Shown here: in pieces, positions 1 through 9,273 of the stretch
Position numbering within the stretch: position 1 is the first letter of the stretch
Layout of the letters: each line of letters opens with the position of its first letter
Source of the DNA: JAWKWH01 sp965204295
GTDB lineage: Bacteria; Pseudomonadota; Alphaproteobacteria; Rhizobiales; Rhizobiaceae
DNA: 64,000 nucleotides
Assembly: GCA_965204295.1 (NCBI GenBank)
Contig: OZ241973.1
Span: forward strand, 2,666,001-2,730,000
Direction: 5' to 3'
Notes under the pieces: model-generated
What the model saw: only the letters and a program-made list of their open reading frames with translations
Database searches by the model: none
Told to the model about the DNA's origin: nothing
Position numbers and translations under genes: made by a program

Positions 1-1467
1 AACGGCGAGGTTTTGGCGACCGATATCAAGACCGCGTCACTGTTTGCCGAGCCGCGCCGCATCGTCGATGCGGACGAGGCCGCGGAGCAACTTGCGACCG
101 TGTTGCCGGACCTGGAAGCCAATGCGACCTACCACAGGCTGAGCAACGGCGCCGGATTTGCCTGGTTGCGCCGCGAACTGACACCGGGGCAGCAAAACGA
201 AATCCAAAAGCTGGGAATTCCCGGAATCGGTTTTCGGCCCGAAAAACGGCGGTTTTATCCGGGCGGTCCGACCGCCTCGCATATTCTCGGCCTGGTCGAT
301 ATCGATAATCAAGGCACTGCCGGCATGGAAAAGTTCATCGACGATCAGGGACTTGCGGCGTTGCAGGCGACCGGTCTGACCCGGTCCGCCGATCTGGAGC
401 CGGTTCGTCTTTCGATCGATTTGAGAGTACAGCATATCGTCCGTGACGAACTTGCGCGGGCGATGGAGCGATACAAGGCGATCGCAGCGGGCGCCGTTCT
501 ACTCAATGCGCGCACGGGCGAAGTCGTCGCCATGTCGTCACTGCCTGACTACGATCCCAACAATCGTGATAATGCGCTTGAGAAAGACCGGCTAAACCGC
601 ATGTCCGCCGGTGTTTTCGAGATGGGATCGGCCTTCAAGACCTTCACCACCGCGATGGCGCTGGATTCGGGAAAAGTCCGCCTTGGCGACGAATTCGATG
701 CGCGCGAACCGATACGCATCGCCGGGTTCAAGATCAATGATTTCCATGGAAAGCGCCGACGGTTGAGCGTCCCGGAAATATTCATCTATTCGTCGAATAT
801 CGGGACGGCAAAGATGGCCGACGCAATCGGCGCGGAGGATCATCGTGCATTTATGAAACGGATCGGTTTGCTCGACCGGCTTGTTACCGAGCTTCCCGAG
901 GTGGCGCGGCCGACTGAACCGAAAGAATGGAAGAAACTCAATTCCATCACGATTTCGTTTGGCCACGGCATGGCGACGACGCCGTTGCAGACGGCGGTCG
1001 CGGCGGCCGCCGTCCTGAACGGCGGTAAACTCATGCAGCCGACATTCCTGCCGCGAACCGAGCGGGAAGCCGAACTGGCCGGCGTTCAGGTTCTCGACCC
1101 GAAAACCAGCGAGGTCATGCGGCATCTGTTCCGTTTGAACGTGGAAAAAGGCTCGGGACGGCGCGCCGAAGTGCCGGGCTTCTTTGTTGGCGGCAAGACC
1201 GGCACCGCCGAAAAAGTGGTCAACGGACGCTATGTTTCCGACAAGCGTTTCAACGCGTTTCTTGCCGCTTTTCCGGTTCACGATCCGCAGTATGTGATTC
1301 TGGTAATTCTGGACGAGCCGAAGCCTGAAAAGAAAGGTCTCGGCGCGACCGCCGGATCCAACGCCGCGCCCACGGTCGCGGGGATAATCAGGAGGTCCGC
1401 GTTGCTTTTGGGCGTTAAGCCCGAGTTTGGCCATGAACGTAAGGCCCTGCTGATATCGCACCAGTGA
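1..1467 (+). CDS. ftsI: Penicillin-binding protein 3 (septal transpeptidase), 5' end missing
   Basis: Division-specific D,D-transpeptidase that cross-links septal peptidoglycan in the periplasm. The frame is open from base 1 and starts inside the PBP dimerisation domain (NGEVLATDIKTASLF), so the cytoplasmic tail and membrane anchor lie outside the window. All three penicillin-binding motifs are visible: SAFK with the active-site Ser codon at 628-630, SSN at 790-798 and KTG at 1195-1203. It is first in the dcw order and is followed 53 bases later by murE. An in-frame TTG at 13 could be mistaken for a start, but homology continues upstream of it. Confidence 0.95.
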   Translation, partial: NGEVLATDIKTASLFAEPRRIVDADEAAEQLATVLPDLEANATYHRLSNGAGFAWLRRELTPGQQNEIQKLGIPGIGFRPEKRRFYPGGPTASHILGLVDIDNQGTAGMEKFIDDQGLAALQATGLTRSADLEPVRLSIDLRVQHIVRDELARAMERYKAIAAGAVLLNARTGEVVAMSSLPDYDPNNRDNALEKDRLNRMSAGVFEMGSAFKTFTTAMALDSGKVRLGDEFDAREPIRIAGFKINDFHGKRRRLSVPEIFIYSSNIGTAKMADAIGAEDHRAFMKRIGLLDRLVTELPEVARPTEPKEWKKLNSITISFGHGMATTPLQTAVAAAAVLNGGKLMQPTFLPRTEREAELAGVQVLDPKTSEVMRHLFRLNVEKGSGRRAEVPGFFVGGKTGTAEKVVNGRYVSDKRFNAFLAAFPVHDPQYVILVILDEPKPEKKGLGATAGSNAAPTVAGIIRRSALLLGVKPEFGHERKALLISHQ

Positions 1468-1520
1468 AGCTGTTGCCATGAGGGCGCCGCCTAGGTCCCG
1501 GGGTTGAGGAACCGAACGCG

Positions 1521-2975
1521 ATGAAACTGAAGGAATTCGCCGGAATACTGCCCGTTGATGGAACCTCGACCGCCGATATCGAAATCTCGGGGCTTACGTC
1601 GGATTCGCGCAAAGTACGGCCCGGCTTCATGTTCGCGGCGCTGAAAGGCTCCAATGTCGACGGCGCCGCATTTGCGGCCGATGCCGCGGCGAGGGGCGCG
1701 GCCGCGATCATGGCGGCTCCGGGTTCCGTAACTTCCGCCGGAAGCGTTCCGGTGATCGTTTCCGCCGATCCGCGCAGGGCGTTGTCGTTTGCGGCGGCGC
1801 GGTTTTACGGATCCCAGCCGAAAACGATGGTCGCGGTTACGGGCACGGCGGGAAAGACATCGGTCGCGGTGTTCGCGCGGCAGGTCTGGCGACATGCGGG
1901 ATATGCGGCGGCGAGCATTGGAACCATCGGGGTCCAGGCGCCGGGCCGGGACGAACATGGTTCGCCGACCACGCCCGGTCCGGTTGAACTGCATCGGCTG
2001 TTGGCGGAATTGGCTGAAGCCGGCGTCACCCACGGCGCAATGGAAGCTTCAAGCCAAGGCCTTGATCAGCGCCGCCTCGACGGTGTGAAGCTTTCGGCGG
2101 GGGCGTTCACAAATCTGGGACGCGATCACATGGACTATCACCTCGATATGGCGGACTACCATCGCGCCAAGCTTCGCCTGTTCGACACCTTGTTGCCGAA
2201 AGGCGCTCCGGCCATTGTTTTTGCCGATGACGACTGGTCGAAACGCACCGAAGACGCCGCACGGGCCGCCGGCCTCGAGGTGTTGACGGTCGGGCGCAAG
2301 GGCGCGTTCATCGCGTTGAAACATATTGAACATGAACGCCGGCGGCAGCGCGCGGAAGTGCTGATCGGCGGCGAGGTTTTCGAGTTCGTTCTGCCGCTTG
2401 CCGGCGACTTCCAGATCGCAAACGCCCTCGTTGCCGCGGGATTGGCCGTTTCGACCGGAACTGAGCCGTGGCGAGCGATTTCGGCGCTTGAGACGCTTGA
2501 GGGCGCGCCAGGGCGGCTCGATCTGGTCGGAACGGCGGCCAATGGAGCGCCGGTCTATGTCGATTACGCACACAAGCCGGATGCGCTGCGGAATGTGCTG
2601 CGGTCGGTGAAGCCGTTCACGACCGGAAGGGTGATTGTCGTCTTCGGCTGCGGCGGGGACCGCGATCGGGGCAAGCGGCCGATCATGGGCGCGATCGCCG
2701 ACGAAATGGCCGATGCGGTAATCGTCACCGACGACAATCCGCGTACCGAGAAACCGGAAGAAATTCGCGCGGCGATCCTCAATACGGCGCCGGGCGCAGT
2801 GGAGATCGGAGACAGGCGCGACGCCATCCGCCATGCCGTATCGATGCTTTCGGAAGGCGATACGCTCATTGTCGCCGGCAAAGGGCACGAACCCGGCCAG
2901 ACCGTGGGCAAGGCGACGGCGCCGTTCTCCGACCATGAGGAAGTTCGCGCCGCGCTTGCCGGAGTGTCCGAGTGA
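1521..2975 (+). CDS. murE: UDP-MurNAc-L-Ala-D-Glu: meso-diaminopimelate ligase
   Basis: Cytoplasmic Mur ligase that adds the third stem-peptide residue using ATP. It has 484 aa, the usual length. The P-loop VTGTAGKTS is near residue 110, and the DNPR motif (DDNPRTEKPEEIR) near residue 410 is the family signature for meso-diaminopimelate rather than lysine. The ATG at 1521 follows a weak purine-rich stretch. The stop overlaps the murF GTG start by 4 bases (GTGA), which suggests translational coupling. Confidence 0.96.
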   Translation: MKLKEFAGILPVDGTSTADIEISGLTSDSRKVRPGFMFAALKGSNVDGAAFAADAAARGAAAIMAAPGSVTSAGSVPVIVSADPRRALSFAAARFYGSQPKTMVAVTGTAGKTSVAVFARQVWRHAGYAAASIGTIGVQAPGRDEHGSPTTPGPVELHRLLAELAEAGVTHGAMEASSQGLDQRRLDGVKLSAGAFTNLGRDHMDYHLDMADYHRAKLRLFDTLLPKGAPAIVFADDDWSKRTEDAARAAGLEVLTVGRKGAFIALKHIEHERRRQRAEVLIGGEVFEFVLPLAGDFQIANALVAAGLAVSTGTEPWRAISALETLEGAPGRLDLVGTAANGAPVYVDYAHKPDALRNVLRSVKPFTTGRVIVVFGCGGDRDRGKRPIMGAIADEMADAVIVTDDNPRTEKPEEIRAAILNTAPGAVEIGDRRDAIRHAVSMLSEGDTLIVAGKGHEPGQTVGKATAPFSDHEEVRAALAGVSE

Positions 2976-4396
2976 GTTGGCTTTGGACCAGGGAGGCGAT
3001 GGTTGCCGCGACAGGCGGCAGGCCTGTCGGCGTATTGCCGGAAGGGATTTCCGGCGTCTCTATCGACAGCCGCTCGGTCGCCGGGGGTGAGGCGTTTTTC
3101 GCCATCAAGGGCGATCGCTTCGACGGCCACGATTTTGCAACGGCCGCCATGGTCAATGGCGCGACTTTGCTCGTCGTTGCCGAATCCAGACTGCCGGCAC
3201 CGGGACGTCTCAAAGTTCCGATGATAGTCGTCGATGACGTCCTTGAGGCGCTGGAACGTCTGGGCGTTGCGGCGCGCAAACGCTCAAAAGCTAAATTCAT
3301 CGCGGTGACCGGCTCGGTCGGCAAGACCACGACCAAGGAAATGCTGCGCCATGCCCTGGCGCCATCGGGCTCCGTTCATGCGCCGATCAAGTCGTTCAAC
3401 AACCATTGGGGCGTGCCGCTGACGCTCGCCCGCATGCCGAAGGAGGCCGAGTTCGGCGTGTTCGAAATCGGCATGAACCACCCCGGCGAAATCAGGCCAT
3501 TGGTAAAGATGGTCCGGCCGCATGTCGCGATTATCACGCTCGTTGCCGCGGCGCATCTCGAGCATTTCGGAAACCTGAACGAAATCGCCGACGCAAAAGC
3601 CGAAATCCTTGAAGGCGTCGCTCGCGGCGGTCATGCATTGATCAACCGCGACGACAACCGGTGGAAGCGGCTCGAAAAGGCCGCGGTCGCGGCCGGGATC
3701 GAAAATATTCACGGCTTTGGAACCCATCGGCAAGCGGACTACAGGCTGACGAAATTCGAACCCGCGGCGGGTGGCGGTCGCGTGCGCATGAAAATCGATG
3801 GAAAGTTCATGGATCTGACCATTGGAGCGCCCGGACGTCACATCGCGCGAAATGCGCTGGCGGTTGTCGGGACGGCGCACCTGACCGGCGCCGATATCGA
3901 CAAGGCGCTCGAGGCGCTCGCTTCTTTCAGGCCGGATTCCGGGCGCGGCAAGCAACTCGTCCTGAAACATCCCGGAGGGAATATGATCCTGATCGACGAG
4001 AGCTACAACGCCAATCCGGCGTCGATGGAAGCCGCGCTCGACCTGTTGAAATCGGCGCCGGTGAGCGAAAAGGGCAGACGGATCGCGGTTCTCGGAGACA
4101 TGCTTGAACTGGGCGGCCATTCGGCCAGGCTGCATGCAGGTCTTGCAGGCGCGGTCGCCGGCGCGGATGTCCGACAGGTTTTTCTGGGCGGGTCCGAAAT
4201 GCGGGCGCTGTCGGAGAATCTGCCATCCGGGGTAAATTCCGAATACCGGGAACGGCCCGATGACTTGTGCGACCTGGTGGTCAAGGCGGTAAGGCCCGGT
4301 GACGCCATCATGGTCAAATCGTCGAACGGAACCGGATTTTCAAAGATTGTCGATGCGCTGGTAAGACGTTATCCGCCCCTGGAGAAGGAAGCCTAG
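2972..4396 (+). CDS. murF: UDP-MurNAc-tripeptide: D-Ala-D-Ala ligase
   Basis: Cytoplasmic ligase that adds D-Ala-D-Ala to complete the pentapeptide precursor. It has 474 aa with the three-domain Mur ligase layout. The P-loop VTGSVGKTTTKEM is near residue 112, followed by the conserved FNNHWGVPLT and later DESYNANPASM. It starts with GTG inside the last codons of murE. A gap of 79 bases separates it from mraY. Confidence 0.96.
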   Translation: MSWLWTREAMVAATGGRPVGVLPEGISGVSIDSRSVAGGEAFFAIKGDRFDGHDFATAAMVNGATLLVVAESRLPAPGRLKVPMIVVDDVLEALERLGVAARKRSKAKFIAVTGSVGKTTTKEMLRHALAPSGSVHAPIKSFNNHWGVPLTLARMPKEAEFGVFEIGMNHPGEIRPLVKMVRPHVAIITLVAAAHLEHFGNLNEIADAKAEILEGVARGGHALINRDDNRWKRLEKAAVAAGIENIHGFGTHRQADYRLTKFEPAAGGGRVRMKIDGKFMDLTIGAPGRHIARNALAVVGTAHLTGADIDKALEALASFRPDSGRGKQLVLKHPGGNMILIDESYNANPASMEAALDLLKSAPVSEKGRRIAVLGDMLELGGHSARLHAGLAGAVAGADVRQVFLGGSEMRALSENLPSGVNSEYRERPDDLCDLVVKAVRPGDAIMVKSSNGTGFSKIVDALVRRYPPLEKEA

Positions 4397-4475
4397 CCGA
4401 TTCGCGGGGCGATGCGCTCGCCGACCGGCTCGTGCGCGTCGGGCGTCGGACGGGCAATGGAGGACACGGTTTTAC

Positions 4476-5558
4476 ATGTTTGTAATGCTGGTTGAATTTG
4501 CCGATCAGTTGTCGGTCCTGAATGTGTTCCGGTACATCACGTTCAGAACCGGCGGCGCGCTGATCACCTCGGCGCTGATCGTGTTCATGTGCGGACCCAT
4601 GATCATCGATTCCCTTCGTATCCGCCAGGGACGCGGACAACCGATCCGGGCGGACGGCCCGCAAACCCACTTCAAGAAAGCCGGAACGCCGACAATGGGC
4701 GGACTGATGATTCTCTCCGGGATCATCATTTCGAGCCTGTTGTGGGCCAATCTGGCGAACATCTACGTCTGGGTGATCCTGATGGTGACCCTCGGCTTCG
4801 GCGCGATCGGATTTTGCGACGACTATCTGAAGGTCACGAAACGGTCGCACAAGGGATTTTCCGGCAAGGCGCGCTTGCTGACGGAATTCCTTATTGCCGC
4901 GGTGGCGGCATGGATCATTATCCGGAATGGCGAAGCGCCGTTTGCGACTTCCGTGACATTTCCGTTTTTCAAGGATTTTGTCGTCGATCTGGGATGGCTT
5001 TTCATCCCCTTCGCCTGCGTCGTCATGGTCGGTTCCGGCAATGCGGTAAACCTCACCGACGGCCTTGACGGCCTCGCCATCGTGCCGGTCATGATCGCCG
5101 CATCCACATTTGGCGTCATCGCCTATCTTTCGGGAAATGCGGTGTTTGCCGACTACCTTCAGATCCATTTCGTGCCCGGCACGGGAGAACTCGCCGTCGT
5201 GCTCGGGGCGGTGATCGGAGCCAGTCTCGGCTTTCTCTGGTTCAACGCGCCTCCGGCGGCGATTTTCATGGGCGACACCGGTTCGCTGGCGCTTGGCGGC
5301 CTCATCGGGGCGATAGCCGTCGCGGCCAAGCATGAAATCGTGCTGGCCATTGTGGGCGGGCTGTTCGTGGTTGAAATCCTGTCGGTGGTCATCCAGGTGT
5401 CGTGGTTCAAAATGACGGGCAGGCGCGTGTTTCTGATGGCGCCGATTCACCATCACTTCGAGAAGCTCGGCTGGACCGAAAGTCAGGTGGTGATCCGGTT
5501 CTGGATCATATCGGTGATGCTGGCGCTGGTCGGCTTGTCGACTCTCAAATTGAGATGA
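4476..5558 (+). CDS. mraY: Phospho-MurNAc-pentapeptide translocase
   Basis: Integral inner-membrane enzyme that transfers phospho-MurNAc-pentapeptide to undecaprenyl phosphate, giving lipid I. It has 360 aa and about ten hydrophobic segments. Recognisable motifs are GTPTMGG near residue 70, the catalytic FCDDYLK near 115, NLTDGLDGLA near 190, and the cytoplasmic histidine-rich MAPIHHHFE near 320. Its TGA overlaps the murD ATG (ATGA). Confidence 0.97.
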   Translation: MFVMLVEFADQLSVLNVFRYITFRTGGALITSALIVFMCGPMIIDSLRIRQGRGQPIRADGPQTHFKKAGTPTMGGLMILSGIIISSLLWANLANIYVWVILMVTLGFGAIGFCDDYLKVTKRSHKGFSGKARLLTEFLIAAVAAWIIIRNGEAPFATSVTFPFFKDFVVDLGWLFIPFACVVMVGSGNAVNLTDGLDGLAIVPVMIAASTFGVIAYLSGNAVFADYLQIHFVPGTGELAVVLGAVIGASLGFLWFNAPPAAIFMGDTGSLALGGLIGAIAVAAKHEIVLAIVGGLFVVEILSVVIQVSWFKMTGRRVFLMAPIHHHFEKLGWTESQVVIRFWIISVMLALVGLSTLKLR

Positions 5559-6955
5559 TCGCCGCGAAGTCCTTTGCAGGCCGGCGATGCGCCCTGTTCG
5601 GGTTGGGGGGATCCGGCGTCGCGACGGCGAAATCCCTTCTTGCCGGCGGTGCGGAGGTGATCGCGGACGACGACAATCCCGCAAGCGTCGACGAAGCGGC
5701 CGGCAGGGGAATCGCAACCGCCGATCTCCGCAAAGCCGACTGGACCGGTTTCGCGGCGCTGGTGCTGGCGCCCGGTGTGCCGTTGACCCATCCAAAACCG
5801 CACCGGTCGGTTGAAATGGCCATGAAAGCCGGCATTCCGGTGATCGGCGACATCGAGATTTTTTCCCTTGAACATGCCGGATCCGCTGCGCCCTTCATCG
5901 CCGTCACCGGCACCAACGGCAAATCGACGACGACCGCGCTCATCGCCCACATGATCGGCCATTCGGACCGCGACACCCGGATGGGAGGCAATATCGGGCG
6001 CGCGGTATTGACTCTGGAGCCGCCGCGCGACGGTCGCCACTATGTGGTGGAATGTTCGTCCTACCAGATCGATCTGGCGCCTTCGCTTCGGCCCGATGTC
6101 GGTATTCTGCTCAATCTGACGCCCGATCATCTCGACCGGCATGGCGATATGGAACGCTACGCCGCGGTGAAGGAAAGGCTGGTCGCCCGATCCGGATTGG
6201 CCGTCATCGGCGTTGACGACGAGTGGTGCGAAGCGATTGCGGCCAGGTCGGAGACCGCCGGAGCGCGGATATGCCGTATCTCCAAGGATCGAAAGCTCGA
6301 TGACGGGGTTTATATCGACGGCGCCGAAATAATCCTGGCGGAAAGCGGGCGGCCGCAATCGATCGCCGATTTGGACGGAATAGTGTCATTGCGTGGCGCG
6401 CACAATGCGCAAAACGCACTGGCCGCGGTTGCGGCGTGCCGCGAAATCGGGCTTTCGCCTGACGAAATACAATCCGGCCTGTCCTCGTTTCCGGGCCTCG
6501 CACATCGGATGGAGCCGGTCGGACGGGTCGGACGAACGCTGTTCGTCAACGATTCCAAGGCGACGAACGCGGAATCCGCGGCGACTGCGCTCGCCGGTTT
6601 CGACCGCATCTACTGGATTGCGGGAGGTCTTCAAAAAGACGGCGGGTTCGAACCGCTTGGAAAGCATCTGACCGGCATCGCGAAAGCCTACCTCATCGGC
6701 GAAGCCGCACCCGCATTATCGTCGGTTCTCGGTGAAACGGTTCGTTATGAGATTTCAGGCACGATCGAACGGGCCGTCAACCATGCCTCGCGCGACGCCG
6801 CGCATGATATAAGCGGCGAATCGGTGGTGTTGTTATCGCCTGCCTGTGCGAGTTTCGACCAGTTCGGGAATTTTGAAGCGCGGGGAAAAGCCTTTCGGGC
6901 CGCCGTCGAGGCGCTTGAGGGCTTCGAAGGATTCGGAGGGAGCGACCGATGGTGA
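5555..6955 (+). CDS. murD: UDP-MurNAc-L-alanine: D-glutamate ligase
   Basis: Cytoplasmic Mur ligase that adds D-Glu to UDP-MurNAc-L-Ala. The frame is open 153 bases further upstream inside mraY, but the ATG at 5555 overlaps the mraY stop as ATGA. It gives a normal 466-aa protein starting MIAAKSFAGRRCALFGLGGSG, so I chose it. The P-loop VTGTNGKSTTTALIAHM and the C-terminal NDSKATN motif are present. It overlaps ftsW by 7 bases. Confidence 0.95.
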   Translation: MIAAKSFAGRRCALFGLGGSGVATAKSLLAGGAEVIADDDNPASVDEAAGRGIATADLRKADWTGFAALVLAPGVPLTHPKPHRSVEMAMKAGIPVIGDIEIFSLEHAGSAAPFIAVTGTNGKSTTTALIAHMIGHSDRDTRMGGNIGRAVLTLEPPRDGRHYVVECSSYQIDLAPSLRPDVGILLNLTPDHLDRHGDMERYAAVKERLVARSGLAVIGVDDEWCEAIAARSETAGARICRISKDRKLDDGVYIDGAEIILAESGRPQSIADLDGIVSLRGAHNAQNALAAVAACREIGLSPDEIQSGLSSFPGLAHRMEPVGRVGRTLFVNDSKATNAESAATALAGFDRIYWIAGGLQKDGGFEPLGKHLTGIAKAYLIGEAAPALSSVLGETVRYEISGTIERAVNHASRDAAHDISGESVVLLSPACASFDQFGNFEARGKAFRAAVEALEGFEGFGGSDRW

Positions 6956-8100
6956 GCCGTGTCGACCGCGGTCCCGCCGCGAACTGGTGGTGGACCGTCG
7001 ATCGCTGGTTTCTTGCCGCGTTCCTGTGCCTGATGGGTCTTGGCGTCGTGCTGTCGTTTGCGGCGAGCCCCGCCGTGGCCGAACGCATCGGGCTGGACAG
7101 CCATCATTTCGTCATACGGCAGATCGTATTCGCGGTTCCGGCGATAGCGCTGATGATCGCCGTCTCGTTTCTGAGAGCCCGACATGTGAGGCGCGTGGCG
7201 CTGCTGTTGCTTGTCGGATCGATTCTGGCCATGATCGCCACGCTTCATGTCGGCGTCGAAATCAAGGGGTCGCGGCGCTGGCTGTCGCTTGCCGGATTCT
7301 CCCTGCAGCCATCCGAATTTCTAAAACCCGCCTTTGTCGTCATGTGCGCCTGGTTGTTCGCGGAGCACAAGCGTCAGCCGGATATTCCGGGAAATCTGTT
7401 CGCCATTATCCTGCTGGGGCTGGTTTCGGCCCTTCTTGTGGCGCAGCCCGATCTCGGCCAGGCAATTCTGATCGCCGGCACCTGGGGCGCAATGTTCTTT
7501 ATCGCCGGGGTCTCCTGGCTCTGGATCGCGGTTCTCGGATCGCTGGCGATCGCGGGAGCGGCGGCCGCCTATTCGATGTTGCCGCATGTGGCCGGGAGAA
7601 TCGACCGTTTCGTAACCGGCCGGGGCGACAACTATCAGGTCGAAACGGGACGCGAGGCGATCGTCAATGGCGGCTGGCTGGGCCGGGGCCCCGGCGAGGG
7701 ATCGGTCAAACGGGTGCTGCCCGACAGTCACACCGATTTCATATTCGCGGTGGCCGCGGAAGAATTCGGCATTGTCCTGTGTCTCATCATTCTCGTCATC
7801 TTTGCTTTCGTCGTGCTGCGCGGCCTGAAAATCGCCTTGAAACGGGAGGACGATTTCGTGCGCTACGCCATATCCGGTCTTGTGGCGTTGTTCGGGTTCC
7901 AGGCGATCATCAACATGAGCGTCAATGTGCAACTGATGCCGGCGAAGGGCATGACATTGCCATTCGTTTCCTATGGCGGTTCGTCGTTGCTGGCGATGGC
8001 GGTTTCCATGGGCATGGTGCTGGCGCTTACGCGCAAGCGGCCCGAACGGCGCAAGACATCGATGACGCCGGTCGCCTCCCGGCCCGTCCATGCCGGATAG
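6949..8100 (+). CDS. ftsW: Peptidoglycan glycosyltransferase, cell-division SEDS protein
   Basis: Polytopic inner-membrane SEDS protein that polymerises lipid II at the septum together with FtsI. It has 383 aa and about ten hydrophobic stretches. The family landmarks are GSRRWLSLAGFSLQPSEFLKP near residue 105 and LPFVSYGGSSL near residue 340. A GGAGGG sequence lies 6-8 bases before the ATG. It begins inside the last codons of murD and ends 3 bases before murG. Confidence 0.96.
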   Translation: MVSRVDRGPAANWWWTVDRWFLAAFLCLMGLGVVLSFAASPAVAERIGLDSHHFVIRQIVFAVPAIALMIAVSFLRARHVRRVALLLLVGSILAMIATLHVGVEIKGSRRWLSLAGFSLQPSEFLKPAFVVMCAWLFAEHKRQPDIPGNLFAIILLGLVSALLVAQPDLGQAILIAGTWGAMFFIAGVSWLWIAVLGSLAIAGAAAAYSMLPHVAGRIDRFVTGRGDNYQVETGREAIVNGGWLGRGPGEGSVKRVLPDSHTDFIFAVAAEEFGIVLCLIILVIFAFVVLRGLKIALKREDDFVRYAISGLVALFGFQAIINMSVNVQLMPAKGMTLPFVSYGGSSLLAMAVSMGMVLALTRKRPERRKTSMTPVASRPVHAG

Positions 8101-8103
8101 AAG

Positions 8104-9228
8104 ATGAGCGGTCCGGTCCTTCTATCCGCCGGAGGCACCGGCGGACATCTGTTCCCCGCCGAAGCGCTGGCGCATGAACTGAAGAAGCGGGGCCGTGCGG
8201 TTTATCTGGCGACGGACCGTCGGGCGGAACGGTTTGCGGGTTCGTTTCCCGCCGAAGAGGTCTTCATCGTTCGGTCATCGACCTTCGGAGGCGGAAACCT
8301 GATCGCGCCGATCAAGGCCGTCTGGACGATCTGGCGAGGCGTGCGCGAGGCGGGACGCGCGATCGCCAAGATCGGGCCGGACGCGGTGATCGGTTTTGGC
8401 GGATACCCGACATTGCCCCCGGTCTACGCCGCGAGCCGGCGCAGGACGCCGACGGTGATCCACGAGCAAAACGCCGTCATGGGCCGCGCCAACAGGGCGC
8501 TTGCCCGTATCGCCGGCGCGGTCGCGGCAGGTTTCCCGCCGGCCGGCGAAGGACGTTACGCCGACAAGACCGTGGTGACCGGAAATCCGGTCCGCGCGGA
8601 AGTCGTCGCCGCCTCGGCCAGACACTATGCGCCCGCGGAAACGGGAGAGCCCTTCAATCTCCTGATATTCGGCGGCAGTCAGGGCGCGCGCTTCTTCGGC
8701 GATGCGATTCCCGGCGCGGTCGGCAGGCTTTCCGACCGGGAGCGCAAGCGGCTGCGGATCGTCCAGCAGACGCGGCCGGAGGATGCCGACAAGGTTTCGC
8801 GCGCCTATGGCGAGTCGGGCGTCGAAGCCGAGATATCGACGTTTTTTGCGGATATCGCCGACAGGATCGCCATGGCGCATCTGGTGCTGTCGCGTTCGGG
8901 CGCATCCACGGTCTCCGAAATCGCGGCAATCGGAAGGCCCGCGATTCTGGTTCCCTATCCATATGCGCTGGATCACGATCAGGCCGCGAACGCGGCCGCC
9001 CTGGCGCAGGCCGGCGGCGCCGAGATTTATCACCAGAGAACTCTGGACGAGAGGTCGATCGCCGACATGCTCTCGGCCGCCCTGGCCGATCCGGATCGGC
9101 TTGCGACAATGGCGGCGGCGGCCAGGTCCGTCGGCATGCCGGATGCCGTCCGCTTGCTTGCGGACCTTGTCGAAGCTATTGCGTCGGGTCAGTCCGTCGA
9201 GCAGTTCAAACGTGGAGCCGGCCCATGA
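8104..9228 (+). CDS. murG: UDP-GlcNAc: lipid I N-acetylglucosaminyltransferase
   Basis: Peripheral inner-membrane GT-B transferase that converts lipid I to lipid II. It has 374 aa. The N-terminal glycine-rich motif GGTGGHLFPAEALA sits at residues 10-24, with HEQNAVMGRANR near 120, GGSQGA near 190 and SRSGASTVSEIAA near 262. The last 9 codons lie in a 36-bp tandem duplication shared with the start of murC, and the stop overlaps the murC ATG. Confidence 0.96.
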   Translation: MSGPVLLSAGGTGGHLFPAEALAHELKKRGRAVYLATDRRAERFAGSFPAEEVFIVRSSTFGGGNLIAPIKAVWTIWRGVREAGRAIAKIGPDAVIGFGGYPTLPPVYAASRRRTPTVIHEQNAVMGRANRALARIAGAVAAGFPPAGEGRYADKTVVTGNPVRAEVVAASARHYAPAETGEPFNLLIFGGSQGARFFGDAIPGAVGRLSDRERKRLRIVQQTRPEDADKVSRAYGESGVEAEISTFFADIADRIAMAHLVLSRSGASTVSEIAAIGRPAILVPYPYALDHDQAANAAALAQAGGAEIYHQRTLDERSIADMLSAALADPDRLATMAAAARSVGMPDAVRLLADLVEAIASGQSVEQFKRGAGP

Positions 9229-9273
9229 AAATGCCGACAGTTCAAACGTGGAGCCTGCCCATGAAAATGCCGA
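9202..9273 (+). repeat. 36-bp tandem duplication across the murG/murC junction
   Basis: Two adjacent copies, 9202-9237 and 9238-9273, differ at one base (G at 9220, T at 9256). Each copy contains the end of murG, the ATGA stop/start overlap and the first codons of murC. Because 36 is a multiple of 3, the second copy is read in frame as a 12-residue N-terminal extension of MurC. Confidence 0.97.
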
